A stretch of DNA of 64,000 nt from Clostridia bacterium (lineage in GTDB: Bacteria; Bacillota; Clostridia; Christensenellales; CAG-1252). Within the stretch, counting starts at the first letter, position 1. Every line of letters begins with the position of its first letter. Where the stretch lies: assembly GCA_017394805.1 (NCBI GenBank), contig JAFPXC010000009.1:1-64000 (forward strand), given 5' to 3'. Position numbers and translations under genes: made by a program. Below the pieces are notes generated by a model. The model had not been told where the DNA came from. It did no database searches and saw only the letters and a program-made list of their open reading frames with translations. Positions 1 through 8,459 of the stretch are shown piece after piece.

Positions 1-328
1 ATTTGGCGCAAGCCAAACCCGTGGCGCGTACATCGAAGCGAGGCGCGGCACGGAGAGGACAGCCAGACCAACAGGTGAAGCCGCGAAGAAGTATTTGTAC
101 CTCTACTTAGGGGATCCTTCGACACGAAGCCTATTGCTTCGGCTCAGGATGACGTACTATTCACGTTAGGCGCAACTCTACTTCGCGGCGAACGATGGGG
201 CGAGGCTGGACGAGGCGCCGCATTGCAACCGAACGCAGGGAGCGCAGCGACCAATCTATACACGGTATAGATACCATTCGTAAGAATGGGCGTTCGCATG
301 GTTGGATACTATTTACGAGGAAAACGGT
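1..328. other. Left-edge non-coding stretch with a dispersed-repeat-like segment
   Basis: No convincing gene is visible. Positions 101-155 read like a dispersed intergenic repeat: a CCTCTACTTAGGGGATCC core followed by a short imperfect hairpin built on TTCG/CGAAG and ending in CAGGATGACG. Related pieces occur in inverted orientation near 2498-2511 and 2795-2875. The first 100 bases could be the end of a gene lying outside the window, but no frame could be recognised. Confidence 0.4.
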
Positions 329-1027
329 ATGAAACAAAAGACAAAACAAATCGTTGCGCTATGCTTGGATATCGCCGTCTTCGCGCTGATGGTGCTATCC
401 GTGTTCTTTATGATGTTCGGCGTGCAATTCATGGGCGAAGACTTGGCGCTCGTGGCGTCCAAGGCCGAGGCGTTCAAGTTCTTCACGGTGGACAGCAACG
501 TCCTTATGGGGCTCGTTGCGTTGCTGTACGCGGTGTACCTCGTCCTCTTGCTCGCGGGCAAAATCGACGCTATTCCGCATTGGCTCCACGTGCTCAAATT
601 GGTGGGTACGGTAGGGGTTTCTTTGACATTTCTCACCGTCGTGGCCTTTCTCGCGCCCTTCGTCGCGCCCACGTTCTGGTCGCTGTTCACCAACGCCAGT
701 TTCTTTATGCACTTCCTCACGCCCGTCTTGTCCATCGTCGTCTACGTCTTCTTCGAGGACACCGACGACGTCCGCTTCCGCGAGACCTTTTGGGGCCTCG
801 TGCCCATGGGCGTCTACGCGATTTTCTATTCGGTCAACGCGCTCACCCACGCTGTGGACGGCAAGGTCCCTTATGAATACGATTGGTACGCCTTCGTGCA
901 GGGCGGCGTATGGCAGATGGCCATCGTTCTCCCGTTGATGCTCGTGGCCACCTATCTCATCGCCCTCGTGTTGTGGGTGGGCAATCTCGGCGTTTGCCGT
1001 GCCCGTATCCGTCGCTCGCACGAGTAG
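329..1027 (+). CDS. Integral membrane protein, Pr6Pr (FAR-17a/AIG1-like) family
   Basis: Predicted 232-residue polytopic membrane protein with about six hydrophobic segments and almost no soluble domain. The pattern FFTVDSNVLMGL near residue 50, followed by regularly spaced helices, resembles the Pr6Pr/FAR-17a/AIG1-like membrane family, whose bacterial function is unknown. The start at 329 was chosen because GAGG lies 8 bases upstream; the frame is open slightly further upstream but without a ribosome binding site. It stands alone, about 130 bases before the TIR gene, which has its own promoter. The family assignment is from pattern memory and moderate. Confidence 0.65.
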   Translation: MKQKTKQIVALCLDIAVFALMVLSVFFMMFGVQFMGEDLALVASKAEAFKFFTVDSNVLMGLVALLYAVYLVLLLAGKIDAIPHWLHVLKLVGTVGVSLTFLTVVAFLAPFVAPTFWSLFTNASFFMHFLTPVLSIVVYVFFEDTDDVRFRETFWGLVPMGVYAIFYSVNALTHAVDGKVPYEYDWYAFVQGGVWQMAIVLPLMLVATYLIALVLWVGNLGVCRARIRRSHE

Positions 1028-1081
1028 AGGTCTGTCCCTAATCTTTTGCCAAATCTCTCCGCCTCGTGTGTATTTGTTATG

Positions 1082-1110
1082 TTGACAAAAACAGTTGTCA
1101 ATGGTATAGT
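1082..1110 (+). promoter_or_regulatory. Sigma-A-type promoter of the TIR gene
   Basis: TTGACA at 1082-1087, a 17-base spacer, then TATAGT at 1105-1110. A start near 1117 would give a short leader of about 44 bases before the ATG at 1161. Confidence 0.7.
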
Positions 1111-1160
1111 TGTACTGTGCTCCTATACAAACCGAACGAACACATACGCGAGGTACCCCT

Positions 1161-2474
1161 ATGAACGAAAGAAAACCCATCGCCTACCAAGGCACCGAAC
1201 CCTACATATTCGTATCCTACGCCCACGCGGACAAGGAAATCGTGTGGCCGTTTATTCTTGCATTGCAAGAAAAGTATAACGTATGGTATGACGACGGCAT
1301 CGAATACGGCAAGGAGTGGGAGGACTTTATAGCGGACAAGTTGGAGCATTGCGCTTTGTTTTTGTTCGTCCTTACACCCATATCCTTGGAATCGCAGAAT
1401 TGCATGGACGAGTTGGCGTTCGCCCGCGATTTGAAGAAGCCTTTCGTCAATATATTGAAGAATAGTGAGATGGAATCGAAATTGCCACGTGGTTTCAAGC
1501 TCCGCTACGGGCGCTATCAAATGTGCAAGTTGGATATGTTTGCCACCTTGTCGGACGCCGTCGCCGACCTTGGGAAAAAATGTGAGTACTTTGCACCGTG
1601 CGCAACGAAGGCGAAGCCTGACGCGTCTTCCATGCGGGTCAAGGCCACCGCCAATGTGGCTAAGCCCATTCCTGTTGCTGCCACCATAAGCGGAACGGTT
1701 ACAGCCCGCGCCAACGTTACGTTGCAACCGTACAGTCGCGAGGGCGACTATATCTACTTCGGCACTTATCCGCAAGACGCCAAGGCGGACAGTGTGACCA
1801 TCACGGACAAGAGAGACAATCGGGGTTATTTCCTCGGTTCAGACGGAGCGTCGTATGCCAAAGCGGGTGATGGTTACTATAAAGTAATGCCCATCAAATG
1901 GCGTATTCTCGAGGAGAAAAACGGAGAAGCATTCCTTCTTGCCGACAAAATATTGGCCGCACATCGCTTTGACAAAAGCAATAACAATTACGAGCGGAGT
2001 GAGATACGCGCTTGGCTCAATAAGAATTTTTATGGCCAAGCATTCAATGAAGAGCAGAAGAAATTGATATTGCGTAGCGAAGTGGACAACAGCGCGCGTT
2101 CTACCAACCCCAATAGCGAAGCCACCGCCTTTAACAGTGGCAACAACGACTACGCTTGTGCGAATACGCAGGACAACGTATTCCTACTCTCGGAGCAAGA
2201 GGTAACGGCCGCCGCCTACGGATTTAGTAGCAGTTACAGCGACTACGACACGGCTCGCTGCAAGCAAAACACGGACTATGCCAAGTGCCAAGGAGCCTGG
2301 ACCAGTACCGATGATTATTACAAAGGTAACGGCTATTGGTGGCTCCGTTCGCCCGGCTATGATCGTAGTAGCGGCGCGCGTTTCGTCCGCAACTATGGCT
2401 ATGCCGCCAGCGACGTCATTGTCCTCAGCACTCTTCACGGCGTTGTTCCCGCTTTGAAAATTAAACTTTCGTAA
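1161..2474 (+). CDS. TIR domain protein fused to a C-terminal DUF6273 domain
   Basis: 437 residues. Residues 13-145 form a TIR domain: FVSYAHADKE at its start, then a core ending in SQNCMDELAFA, where E84 sits at the position of the catalytic glutamate of TIR NAD-cleaving enzymes. An Ala/Lys/Pro/Thr-rich linker (about 150-195) leads to a DUF6273 domain (about 200-437), recognised by YFGTYPQ, KWRILEE, RAWLNK and the terminal GYWWLRSP and VVPALKI motifs. DUF6273 is common in Firmicutes and of unknown function. ATG at 1161 follows a GAGG site and a clear promoter. Known TIR domains cleave NAD+ or mediate assembly; what the DUF6273 part senses is not known. No partner defence gene lies beside it. 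Confidence 0.8.
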   Translation: MNERKPIAYQGTEPYIFVSYAHADKEIVWPFILALQEKYNVWYDDGIEYGKEWEDFIADKLEHCALFLFVLTPISLESQNCMDELAFARDLKKPFVNILKNSEMESKLPRGFKLRYGRYQMCKLDMFATLSDAVADLGKKCEYFAPCATKAKPDASSMRVKATANVAKPIPVAATISGTVTARANVTLQPYSREGDYIYFGTYPQDAKADSVTITDKRDNRGYFLGSDGASYAKAGDGYYKVMPIKWRILEEKNGEAFLLADKILAAHRFDKSNNNYERSEIRAWLNKNFYGQAFNEEQKKLILRSEVDNSARSTNPNSEATAFNSGNNDYACANTQDNVFLLSEQEVTAAAYGFSSSYSDYDTARCKQNTDYAKCQGAWTSTDDYYKGNGYWWLRSPGYDRSSGARFVRNYGYAASDVIVLSTLHGVVPALKIKLS

Positions 2475-2977
2475 GGCGTCCGAGTAACACATTATCTCTA
2501 AGTAGAGGCACGTCCCCCTATGAGATACTTCGCCACAAAGAGCAGAGCGCATTGGCTCCGTATGACGCCTTTAACGAAAGTGTCGATTTTCTACAATTCG
2601 CCCCGCAAGGGGCAATCTCGCATTCGCACGGGGCAGCGGTTTTGCCGCCCCCTTGCGAATGCCGAAATTTGGATAATAAAATCACCCAAACAAGAGAGCA
2701 GTGTTTTTCATACCGAGCCGCAATCATCCCTCTACATTCAACTAGTTGGGTTGCGAGATATCGCCATCGTTCCGCCGAATTAACAAAACCGTCATACTGA
2801 GGGTACACGCACCGTCATCCCGAGGCATTCGGTCTATTGCCCTTTATTTTAGGCGCAAGGGATCCCCTAAGCAGCGGCCGTATCCTTTTTCCTCGCGCTC
2901 CGTTTCCTTCCGCGCCCGCATTTCGTCGCGTGTGCGCCCGCGCTCACACTTTTTATCTACAATTTGCGTTATACTAT
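2475..2977. other. Intergenic repeat-like region
   Basis: About 500 bases without a credible gene. It contains an imperfect hairpin at about 2619-2661 (CATTCGCA ... TGCGAATG arms around GC-rich strands) and, at 2795-2875, an inverted relative of the left-edge repeat (ATCCCGAGGC ... GGGATCCCCTAAG). Short overlapping open frames on both strands have no start signals and look like repeat noise. Confidence 0.45.
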
Positions 2978-3006
2978 TTGCCTTTTATATAAGCAAGGAT
3001 TATAAT
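2978..3006 (+). promoter_or_regulatory. Promoter of the lysR-alaS-cysE-cysS cluster
   Basis: TTGCCT at 2978-2983, a 17-base spacer and a perfect TATAAT at 3001-3006, followed by a GGAGG ribosome binding site before ATG 3025. Confidence 0.7.
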
Positions 3007-3024
3007 AGGGTTTATGGAGGCTAT

Positions 3025-3927
3025 ATGAGCGAAAGTATGTTGATCAACCTCGAACTGTACCGCGTGTTCTACGTCGTAGCCAAGACGGGCAGTCTCACCA
3101 AAGCCAAGAAGGAATTGTTTATTTCCCAGCCCGCCATCTCGCAGGCCATCAAACAGCTCGAGACGCAGCTCGGCGGTTGTTTGTTCATCCGCACCAGCCG
3201 CGGCATGGAACTCACCAGCGAGGGCAAGATGATGTTCGAGTACGTGGAGCAGGCCTACGGCCTCATCACGATGGCCGAGCACAAGTTCAGCCAAATGAAG
3301 GGCATCGCCTTCGGCGAAATAAGCATCGGCGCCAGTGACACACTTAGCAAGTTTTTCCTCATCAACCAGATTCGCCGCTTCCGCGAGAAATACCACGACA
3401 TCAATATCCGCATCACCAACCGCACCACGGACGAGAATATCGCTCTCCTCAAAGCGGGCAAGATCGACATGGCCATCATCAACTATTCGCAGAGCATTTC
3501 CGAGCCCACGGTCGAGTTCACGCCCTGCGCCACGGTGGGGGAGTGCTTCGTGGTCAACCGCGATTGGATAAGCAAATTCGACCATCCCCTCACGGCGGAG
3601 GAGCTGTGCGCCTATCCCCTCATCATGTTGGAGCGCAAGTCGGGCACGCGCCGCGACATCGAGAACGCCATCATCCAAGCGGGCGGCAACGTGCGCCCCA
3701 CGTTGGAGCTGTGCTCGGTGGATATGATCGTCGAATGTGCCAAGATCGGCATGGGCGTAGGGCTCGTCACCAAGGAGTTTGTGGCCGAGGACTTGGCCAA
3801 AGGCGCTCTGTATGAGGTACCCATTTCCTTTTCGCTGCCCCGCCGTCCCATCACCATCGCCACCATGCGCGGCGCACCCCTCAACTTCGCCGCCACCAAA
3901 TTTATGGAATCCATCATCAAGAAATAA
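3025..3927 (+). CDS. LysR-family transcriptional regulator
   Basis: 300 residues, the usual length of the family. An N-terminal winged helix-turn-helix (about 5-65; SLTKAKKELFISQPAISQAI, then LGGCLFIR) is followed by a periplasmic-binding-protein-like effector domain. The start was set at 3025 because TATGGAGG precedes it; the frame runs open further upstream without any signal. It is the first gene before alaS (22-base gap), cysE and cysS, so it may be co-transcribed with them. LysR regulators of the CysB/CysL type sense O-acetylserine or related compounds; that this one does so is an inference from its neighbours only. Confidence 0.9.
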   Translation: MSESMLINLELYRVFYVVAKTGSLTKAKKELFISQPAISQAIKQLETQLGGCLFIRTSRGMELTSEGKMMFEYVEQAYGLITMAEHKFSQMKGIAFGEISIGASDTLSKFFLINQIRRFREKYHDINIRITNRTTDENIALLKAGKIDMAIINYSQSISEPTVEFTPCATVGECFVVNRDWISKFDHPLTAEELCAYPLIMLERKSGTRRDIENAIIQAGGNVRPTLELCSVDMIVECAKIGMGVGLVTKEFVAEDLAKGALYEVPISFSLPRRPITIATMRGAPLNFAATKFMESIIKK

Positions 3928-3949
3928 CCGTCTATATTAGGGAGGATAT

Positions 3950-5740
3950 ATGAAACAACTGACTTCAAAAGAACTACGTTCGACCTATCTCAACTTCTTC
4001 AAAGAGCGCGGCCACGCCGTCATCAAATCGGCGTCTCTCATCCCCGAGAACGATCCCACCGTGTTGTTCACCACGGCGGGTATGCACCCCCTCGTCCCCT
4101 ACCTTTCGGGCGAGAAGCACCCCGCGGGCAAGCGCCTCACCGACGTGCAAAAGTGCGTGCGCACGGGCGACATCGACGAAGTGGGCGACAGTTCGCACTG
4201 CACCTTCTTCGAGATGCTCGGCAATTGGTCGTTGGGCGACTACTTCAAGAAGGAGAGCATCGGTTGGTCGTACGAATTGCTGACCAAGGTCCTGGGCATC
4301 GACCCCGCCAATCTGGCCGTCTCCGTCTTTGCGGGCGACGCGGACTGTGCGCGTGACGAGGAGAGCGCCGCTTTGTGGCAAGCCAATGGCATTCCCGCCG
4401 AGCGCATCTTCTACCTGCCCAAGAAGAACAACTGGTGGGGCCCCGCCGGCGAGACCGGTCCCTGCGGTCCCGACACCGAGATCTTCATCGACACCGGTCG
4501 TCCCAAGTGTTCGCCCGAGTGCTCTCCCGCCTGTTCGTGCGGCAAATATTTGGAGATTTGGAACAACGTGTTTATGCAGTTCCGCAAGAATGCGGACGGC
4601 ACCTTTAGCCCCCTCGAGCAGAAGAACGTGGACACGGGCATGGGTTTGGAGCGCACCGTGTGCGTGCTCAACGGGCACAAGTCCGTCTACGAGACCGACC
4701 TCTTCGCCCCCGCCATCGCGCGTATCGCCGCGCTTTCGGGCGTGACGTACGGCGAGGACGAAGCGTCCACCCGCGCCATGCGCGTCATAGCCGACCACAT
4801 TCGCACGGCCACCATGATGATAGGCGACGAGAACGGCATCGTGCCCTCCAACGTCAACCAGGGCTACATTCTGCGCCGTCTTATCCGCAGAGCGGTACGC
4901 TTTGCCCGCCTCATCAACCTGCCCGACGACGGCTTGGTCGAGGTGGCCAAGGTGTATATCGCCGAGTATCGCGAGGTCTATCCCGAGATCGGCGACAACG
5001 CCGACAAGATCGTCACCGAGCTCAGCAAAGAGGCCGCCAAGTTCCAACAGACCTTGGCGCAGGGCATCAAGGAGTTCGAGAAAGTGGTGGGCTATCTGCC
5101 CCCCGAGTGCAAGCGCCTTTCGGGCAAAGCGGCGTTCCGTCTCTACGACACCTTCGGTTTCCCCATCGAAATGACGCAGGAGTTGGCCGCCGAGAAAGGG
5201 CTCGAAGTGGACGTCAAGGGCTACGAAAAGGCCTTTGAGGAGCACCAAGCCAAGTCGCGCGCGGGCGCCGAGCAGACCTTCAAAGGCGGTTTGGCCGACC
5301 ACGCGGAGGCCACCAGCCGTTTGCACACGGCCACCCACTTGATGAACGCGGCGTTGCGCACTTTGCTGGATCCCAATATCCGCCAGCGCGGCAGCAACAT
5401 TACGGCCGAGCGTTTGCGTTTCGACTTCAACTTCGACCGTCCTCTCACCCCCGATGAGATCAAAGCGGTGGAGGATTGGGTCAACGCGGCCATCAAGGCC
5501 GACGTAGAGGTCGTTTGCGAGGAGATGCCCTTGGACGCCGCCCGCGAAAAGGGCGCGATGGGCATTTTCGACAACAAGTACGGCGACGTGGTCAAGGTGT
5601 ACACGATGGGCGAGTATAGTTGCGAGATCTGCGGCGGTCCCCACGCCAAACGCACGGGCGAACTCGGTCATTTCAAGATCGTCAAAGAGCAGTCTTCGTC
5701 CGCCGGCATTCGCCGCATCAAGGCCGTATTGGAATACTGA
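3950..5740 (+). CDS. alaS: Alanine-tRNA ligase, short form lacking the C-terminal domains
   Basis: 596 residues against about 870 in typical bacterial AlaRS. The class II catalytic core and tRNA-recognition domain are present (GMHPLVPYL, RTGDIDEVGDSSHCTFFEM, WWGPAGETGPCGPDTEI, NQGYILRRLIRRAVR). The editing domain follows with HTATH near residue 458 and CEICGGPH near residue 559, which supply its zinc ligands. The protein then stops: the coiled coil and C-Ala domain, and most of the segment that usually separates recognition and editing domains, are missing. A strong GGAGG site precedes ATG 3950 and the stop is clean, with no downstream remnant in any frame before cysE, so this looks like a natural short form. 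Confidence 0.93.
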   Translation: MKQLTSKELRSTYLNFFKERGHAVIKSASLIPENDPTVLFTTAGMHPLVPYLSGEKHPAGKRLTDVQKCVRTGDIDEVGDSSHCTFFEMLGNWSLGDYFKKESIGWSYELLTKVLGIDPANLAVSVFAGDADCARDEESAALWQANGIPAERIFYLPKKNNWWGPAGETGPCGPDTEIFIDTGRPKCSPECSPACSCGKYLEIWNNVFMQFRKNADGTFSPLEQKNVDTGMGLERTVCVLNGHKSVYETDLFAPAIARIAALSGVTYGEDEASTRAMRVIADHIRTATMMIGDENGIVPSNVNQGYILRRLIRRAVRFARLINLPDDGLVEVAKVYIAEYREVYPEIGDNADKIVTELSKEAAKFQQTLAQGIKEFEKVVGYLPPECKRLSGKAAFRLYDTFGFPIEMTQELAAEKGLEVDVKGYEKAFEEHQAKSRAGAEQTFKGGLADHAEATSRLHTATHLMNAALRTLLDPNIRQRGSNITAERLRFDFNFDRPLTPDEIKAVEDWVNAAIKADVEVVCEEMPLDAAREKGAMGIFDNKYGDVVKVYTMGEYSCEICGGPHAKRTGELGHFKIVKEQSSSAGIRRIKAVLEY

Positions 5741-5763
5741 TCGGCATTCACATATACTGAGTT

Positions 5764-6462
5764 ATGAGACTTTGGAAAGAGGACGTATATACGGCGATGG
5801 AGCGCGATCCCGCGGCGCGCAGTTTTTGGGAGGTCTTTTTCGCCTATCACGGCGTTAAGGCCTTGCGTATGCACCGCAGGGCCAATCGGCTCTATCGTCA
5901 CGGTCATTACACGCTGGCGCGTATGGTGGCTTCCAAGTGCATTCGCCTCACGGGCATCGACATTCACCCCGGCGCCGAGATAGGCCGCCGTTGCTTCATC
6001 GACCACGGCGTGGGCGTCGTCATCGGCGAGACCACCATAATCGGCGACGACGTGCTCATCTACCAAGGCGTCACGTTGGGCGGTACGGGCAAGGATACGG
6101 GTAAGCGTCACCCCACCGTAGAGGACCGCGTGATGATTTCGGCGGGCGCCCGCGTGTTGGGTCCCATCACCATCGGCCACGACAGCAAGATAGGCGCGGG
6201 CTCGGTCGTACTCAAAGAGGTACCCCCCTTCAGCACGGTCGTAGGCGTACCGGGCAGGGTGGTCAAGACCAACAACGTCCGCGTGTCCGATTTGGACCAA
6301 ATCCATATCCCCGACCCCATCTTGGAAGAATTGCGCAGGCTCAACGACCGCATTTGCACGTTGGAGAAAGCGGCGGGCATTTCTGCTTGCCGCTACACCA
6401 TCACCGCCGACTCGCAGGAAGTCGTCGAGGAAGACAAGAAACCCACCCCTGACGAGGAATAA
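5764..6462 (+). CDS. cysE: Serine O-acetyltransferase
   Basis: 232 residues. Transfers acetyl from acetyl-CoA to L-serine, giving O-acetylserine, the acceptor for sulfide in cysteine synthesis. The left-handed beta-helix of hexapeptide repeats is clear (GIDIHPGAEIGRRCFIDHG, VVIGETTIIGDDVLIYQGVT, GGTGKDTGKRHPT), matching CysE of the short Gram-positive type. It lies 23 bases after alaS and 2 bases before cysS. No Shine-Dalgarno sequence precedes the ATG; instead TTGGAA (5729), an 18-base spacer and TATACT (5753-5758) end 5 bases before it, which resembles the leaderless promoters seen elsewhere in this window. Confidence 0.93.
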   Translation: MRLWKEDVYTAMERDPAARSFWEVFFAYHGVKALRMHRRANRLYRHGHYTLARMVASKCIRLTGIDIHPGAEIGRRCFIDHGVGVVIGETTIIGDDVLIYQGVTLGGTGKDTGKRHPTVEDRVMISAGARVLGPITIGHDSKIGAGSVVLKEVPPFSTVVGVPGRVVKTNNVRVSDLDQIHIPDPILEELRRLNDRICTLEKAAGISACRYTITADSQEVVEEDKKPTPDEE

Positions 6463-6464
6463 TT

Positions 6465-7862
6465 ATGTTACGCGTTTACAACACCCTTACCGGGCAAAAA
6501 GAAAAGTTCGAGCCTCTTCACGCCCCTGACGTACATATGTACGCCTGCGGCATCACCGTGTCGGGCGAGGCGCACATCGGCCACGCTTATCAGGCGCTTA
6601 TCTACGACATTATTCGCCGCTATTTGGTCAAGTGCGGCTATCACGTCACCTACGCCCGCAACTATACGGACGTGGACGACAAGATCATCGCCTCCGCCAA
6701 TCGCGCGGGGATTGACGCCACCACCTACGCCGAGCGCATGATCGAAAATATAGACGGTCAAATGCGCCGTTTGGAAGTGGGCGATCCCGACGTATGGCTC
6801 CGCGCCACACAGCATATCGGCGATATCATCGAGTTCGTCAAAGAGCTCATTGCCACGGGGCACGCCTACGCCACGCCCAAGGGCGACGTCTACTTCGCCG
6901 TGGACAGTTACGCGGGCTACGGCCATCTTTCCAACCGCAATCTGGAGGACGCCAAGGTGGGCGTGCGCATCGATCCCGACGAGGAGAAGCGGGACGCTTT
7001 GGACTTCGCCTTGTGGAAGAGCGCCAAGAAGGGTGAGATCTTCTGGCAGTCCCCTTGGGGCGACGGTCGTCCCGGCTGGCATATCGAGTGTTCGTGTATG
7101 AACCGCGCGGCGTTCGGCGAGCAGATCGACATTCACGGCGGCGGCAGGGATCTCATCTTTCCCCACCACGAGAACGAGATCGCGCAGACCGAGTCGTTGA
7201 CGGGCAAGACCTTCGCCAAGTATTGGTTCCACAACGGCCTCATTAAGGTCAACGGGCAAAAGATGAGCAAGTCGTTGGGCAACAGCCTTTTGCTCAAGGA
7301 CCTCTTGGACGCCTACGGCCCCGAGACCATCAAGTTCGCCCTGTTGCAGAACAACTATCGGCAGGACATCAACGTCACCGACAATCTCTTCCCCGACGCG
7401 GACAGGCAGATGACCGACTTCTACAAAGTCATTGCCGACGTCAAGCGGGCGTTCCCCGACGAGGAGGACGTCGACCCGACGGTGGACCTCGCGTTCAACG
7501 AGGCGATGGACGACGATTTCAACACGGCCAAGGCGCTGTCCGACCTCTTCGGTCTGTTCAAGCGTGTCAAAGCCGCGTTGGCGGCGGGTGACCCCGTGGC
7601 CGCTCGCATCGTCAACGGCGTCGTGTCGTCCTATTCCCTTTTGGGGCTGTTCACCAAGGATCCCGCTACGGTCGTTGCCTCGTACGCGGCCAAGCACGCC
7701 GTCGTCGTTCCCGACGAGGTCAAGGCCATTGCCGAGCGCCGTTTCGAGGCCAAGAAGGCCAAGGATTGGGCCACGGCGGACGCGCTTCGCGCCGAGTTGA
7801 CCGCCTTGGGCTGGGCGGTCAAGGACAGCAAAGATGGCTACACGCTTTCTCCGCTCGAATAA
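6465..7862 (+). CDS. cysS: Cysteine-tRNA ligase
   Basis: 465 residues, standard length. Class I synthetase with the HIGH-type motif as HIGHAYQ near residue 36 (GEAHIGHAYQALIYD), the zinc-site WHIECSCM segment and the KMSKS loop (GQKMSKSLGN). It charges tRNA-Cys. The ATG follows cysE by 2 bases with GAGGAA upstream. cysE-cysS pairing is the conserved Firmicute arrangement, but here the usual downstream partners mrnC and rlmB are 36 kb away. Confidence 0.96.
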   Translation: MLRVYNTLTGQKEKFEPLHAPDVHMYACGITVSGEAHIGHAYQALIYDIIRRYLVKCGYHVTYARNYTDVDDKIIASANRAGIDATTYAERMIENIDGQMRRLEVGDPDVWLRATQHIGDIIEFVKELIATGHAYATPKGDVYFAVDSYAGYGHLSNRNLEDAKVGVRIDPDEEKRDALDFALWKSAKKGEIFWQSPWGDGRPGWHIECSCMNRAAFGEQIDIHGGGRDLIFPHHENEIAQTESLTGKTFAKYWFHNGLIKVNGQKMSKSLGNSLLLKDLLDAYGPETIKFALLQNNYRQDINVTDNLFPDADRQMTDFYKVIADVKRAFPDEEDVDPTVDLAFNEAMDDDFNTAKALSDLFGLFKRVKAALAAGDPVAARIVNGVVSSYSLLGLFTKDPATVVASYAAKHAVVVPDEVKAIAERRFEAKKAKDWATADALRAELTALGWAVKDSKDGYTLSPLE

Positions 7863-8331
7863 ACGCTTGCCGCAGTCGGCAAGCGAGCGAGATAAATCCC
7901 TTTGGGATTTGCGATATACTCTATCGGGTGCTACGTATTCGCCATAGACGTCTAAGCTACCGTTTCACTGTGTGTATGCTTCACAGGTTCCTGCCGTTTC
8001 TTGCGGCAGGGCCTTTTTTATTCTTTTACTTTTATGGAATGCGCGTTCGTGTGCGCACGCATACGCGCGAGCGCACGCCCGTGTGAAAAATTAATTTTCG
8101 GCACAAGATATGGCGTTCGCGTTCGTCAAAAACCGTGCGGATTATACGCGATTCGTCAAGAATCGAATCCCGGAATTATGCAAAAATACATTGCCCGCAA
8201 CGCCATATATGGGTGCAATGCACGGGTTTTCGAGCGATTTTTGCACGTATTGTGGTGGCTTGGAGCGGTCGTATGCGGGTATTTATGCATAGATGTAAGC
8301 ATTTTCACCCCGTCGGCAGGCCTTTCTTGAT
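7863..8331 (+). other. Intergenic region between cysS and nrdD
   Basis: Holds a perfect 9-bp hairpin just after the cysS stop (7865-7886), a terminator at 7990-8020, and about 300 AT-leaning bases without recognisable signal. A 60-codon open frame at 8110-8292 has no ribosome binding site and is not called. Confidence 0.5.
7990..8020 (+). terminator. Rho-independent terminator downstream of cysS
   Basis: CCTGCCG (7990-7996) pairs with CGGCAGG (8004-8010) and is followed by GCC and a T-run. Confidence 0.75.
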
Positions 8332-8379
8332 ATACTATATATTGTGGTGTACAAAACCTATTGCCCCTATATTTGGTAT
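8332..8379 (+). promoter_or_regulatory. Tandem NrdR-like boxes upstream of nrdD
   Basis: Box 1 (8332-8347, ATACTATATATTGTGG) matches the 16-bp NrdR consensus ACACWATATATWGTGT at 14 positions. Box 2 (8364-8379) matches less well, at 11 positions. The starts are 32 bp apart, about three helical turns, as in known NrdR tandem operators of ribonucleotide reductase genes. Confidence 0.65.
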
Positions 8380-8397
8380 TTTTTTTGAAAATGGGGC

Positions 8398-8426
8398 TTG
8401 ACTTATTCGTCGGTATTTTGTATAAT
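8398..8426 (+). promoter_or_regulatory. Promoter of nrdD
   Basis: TTGACT (8398-8403), a 17-base spacer and TATAAT (8421-8426). It lies just downstream of the NrdR-like boxes, consistent with repression by NrdR. Confidence 0.75.
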
Positions 8427-8459
8427 AACCCCGTTAGTTTCATTTTAGGGAGGTTCACC

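Noticed and set aside
2100..2474. Possible diversity-generating retroelement variable region in DUF6273
   Set aside because: No reverse transcriptase gene and no template repeat were seen in the window; only the fold resemblance remains.
2518..2808. Overlapping short frames on both strands after the TIR gene
   Set aside because: They lie in a hairpin-bearing, repeat-like region, lack start signals and overlap each other.
8110..8292. 60-codon frame between cysS and nrdD
   Set aside because: No ribosome binding site, no family match; surrounding sequence looks intergenic.
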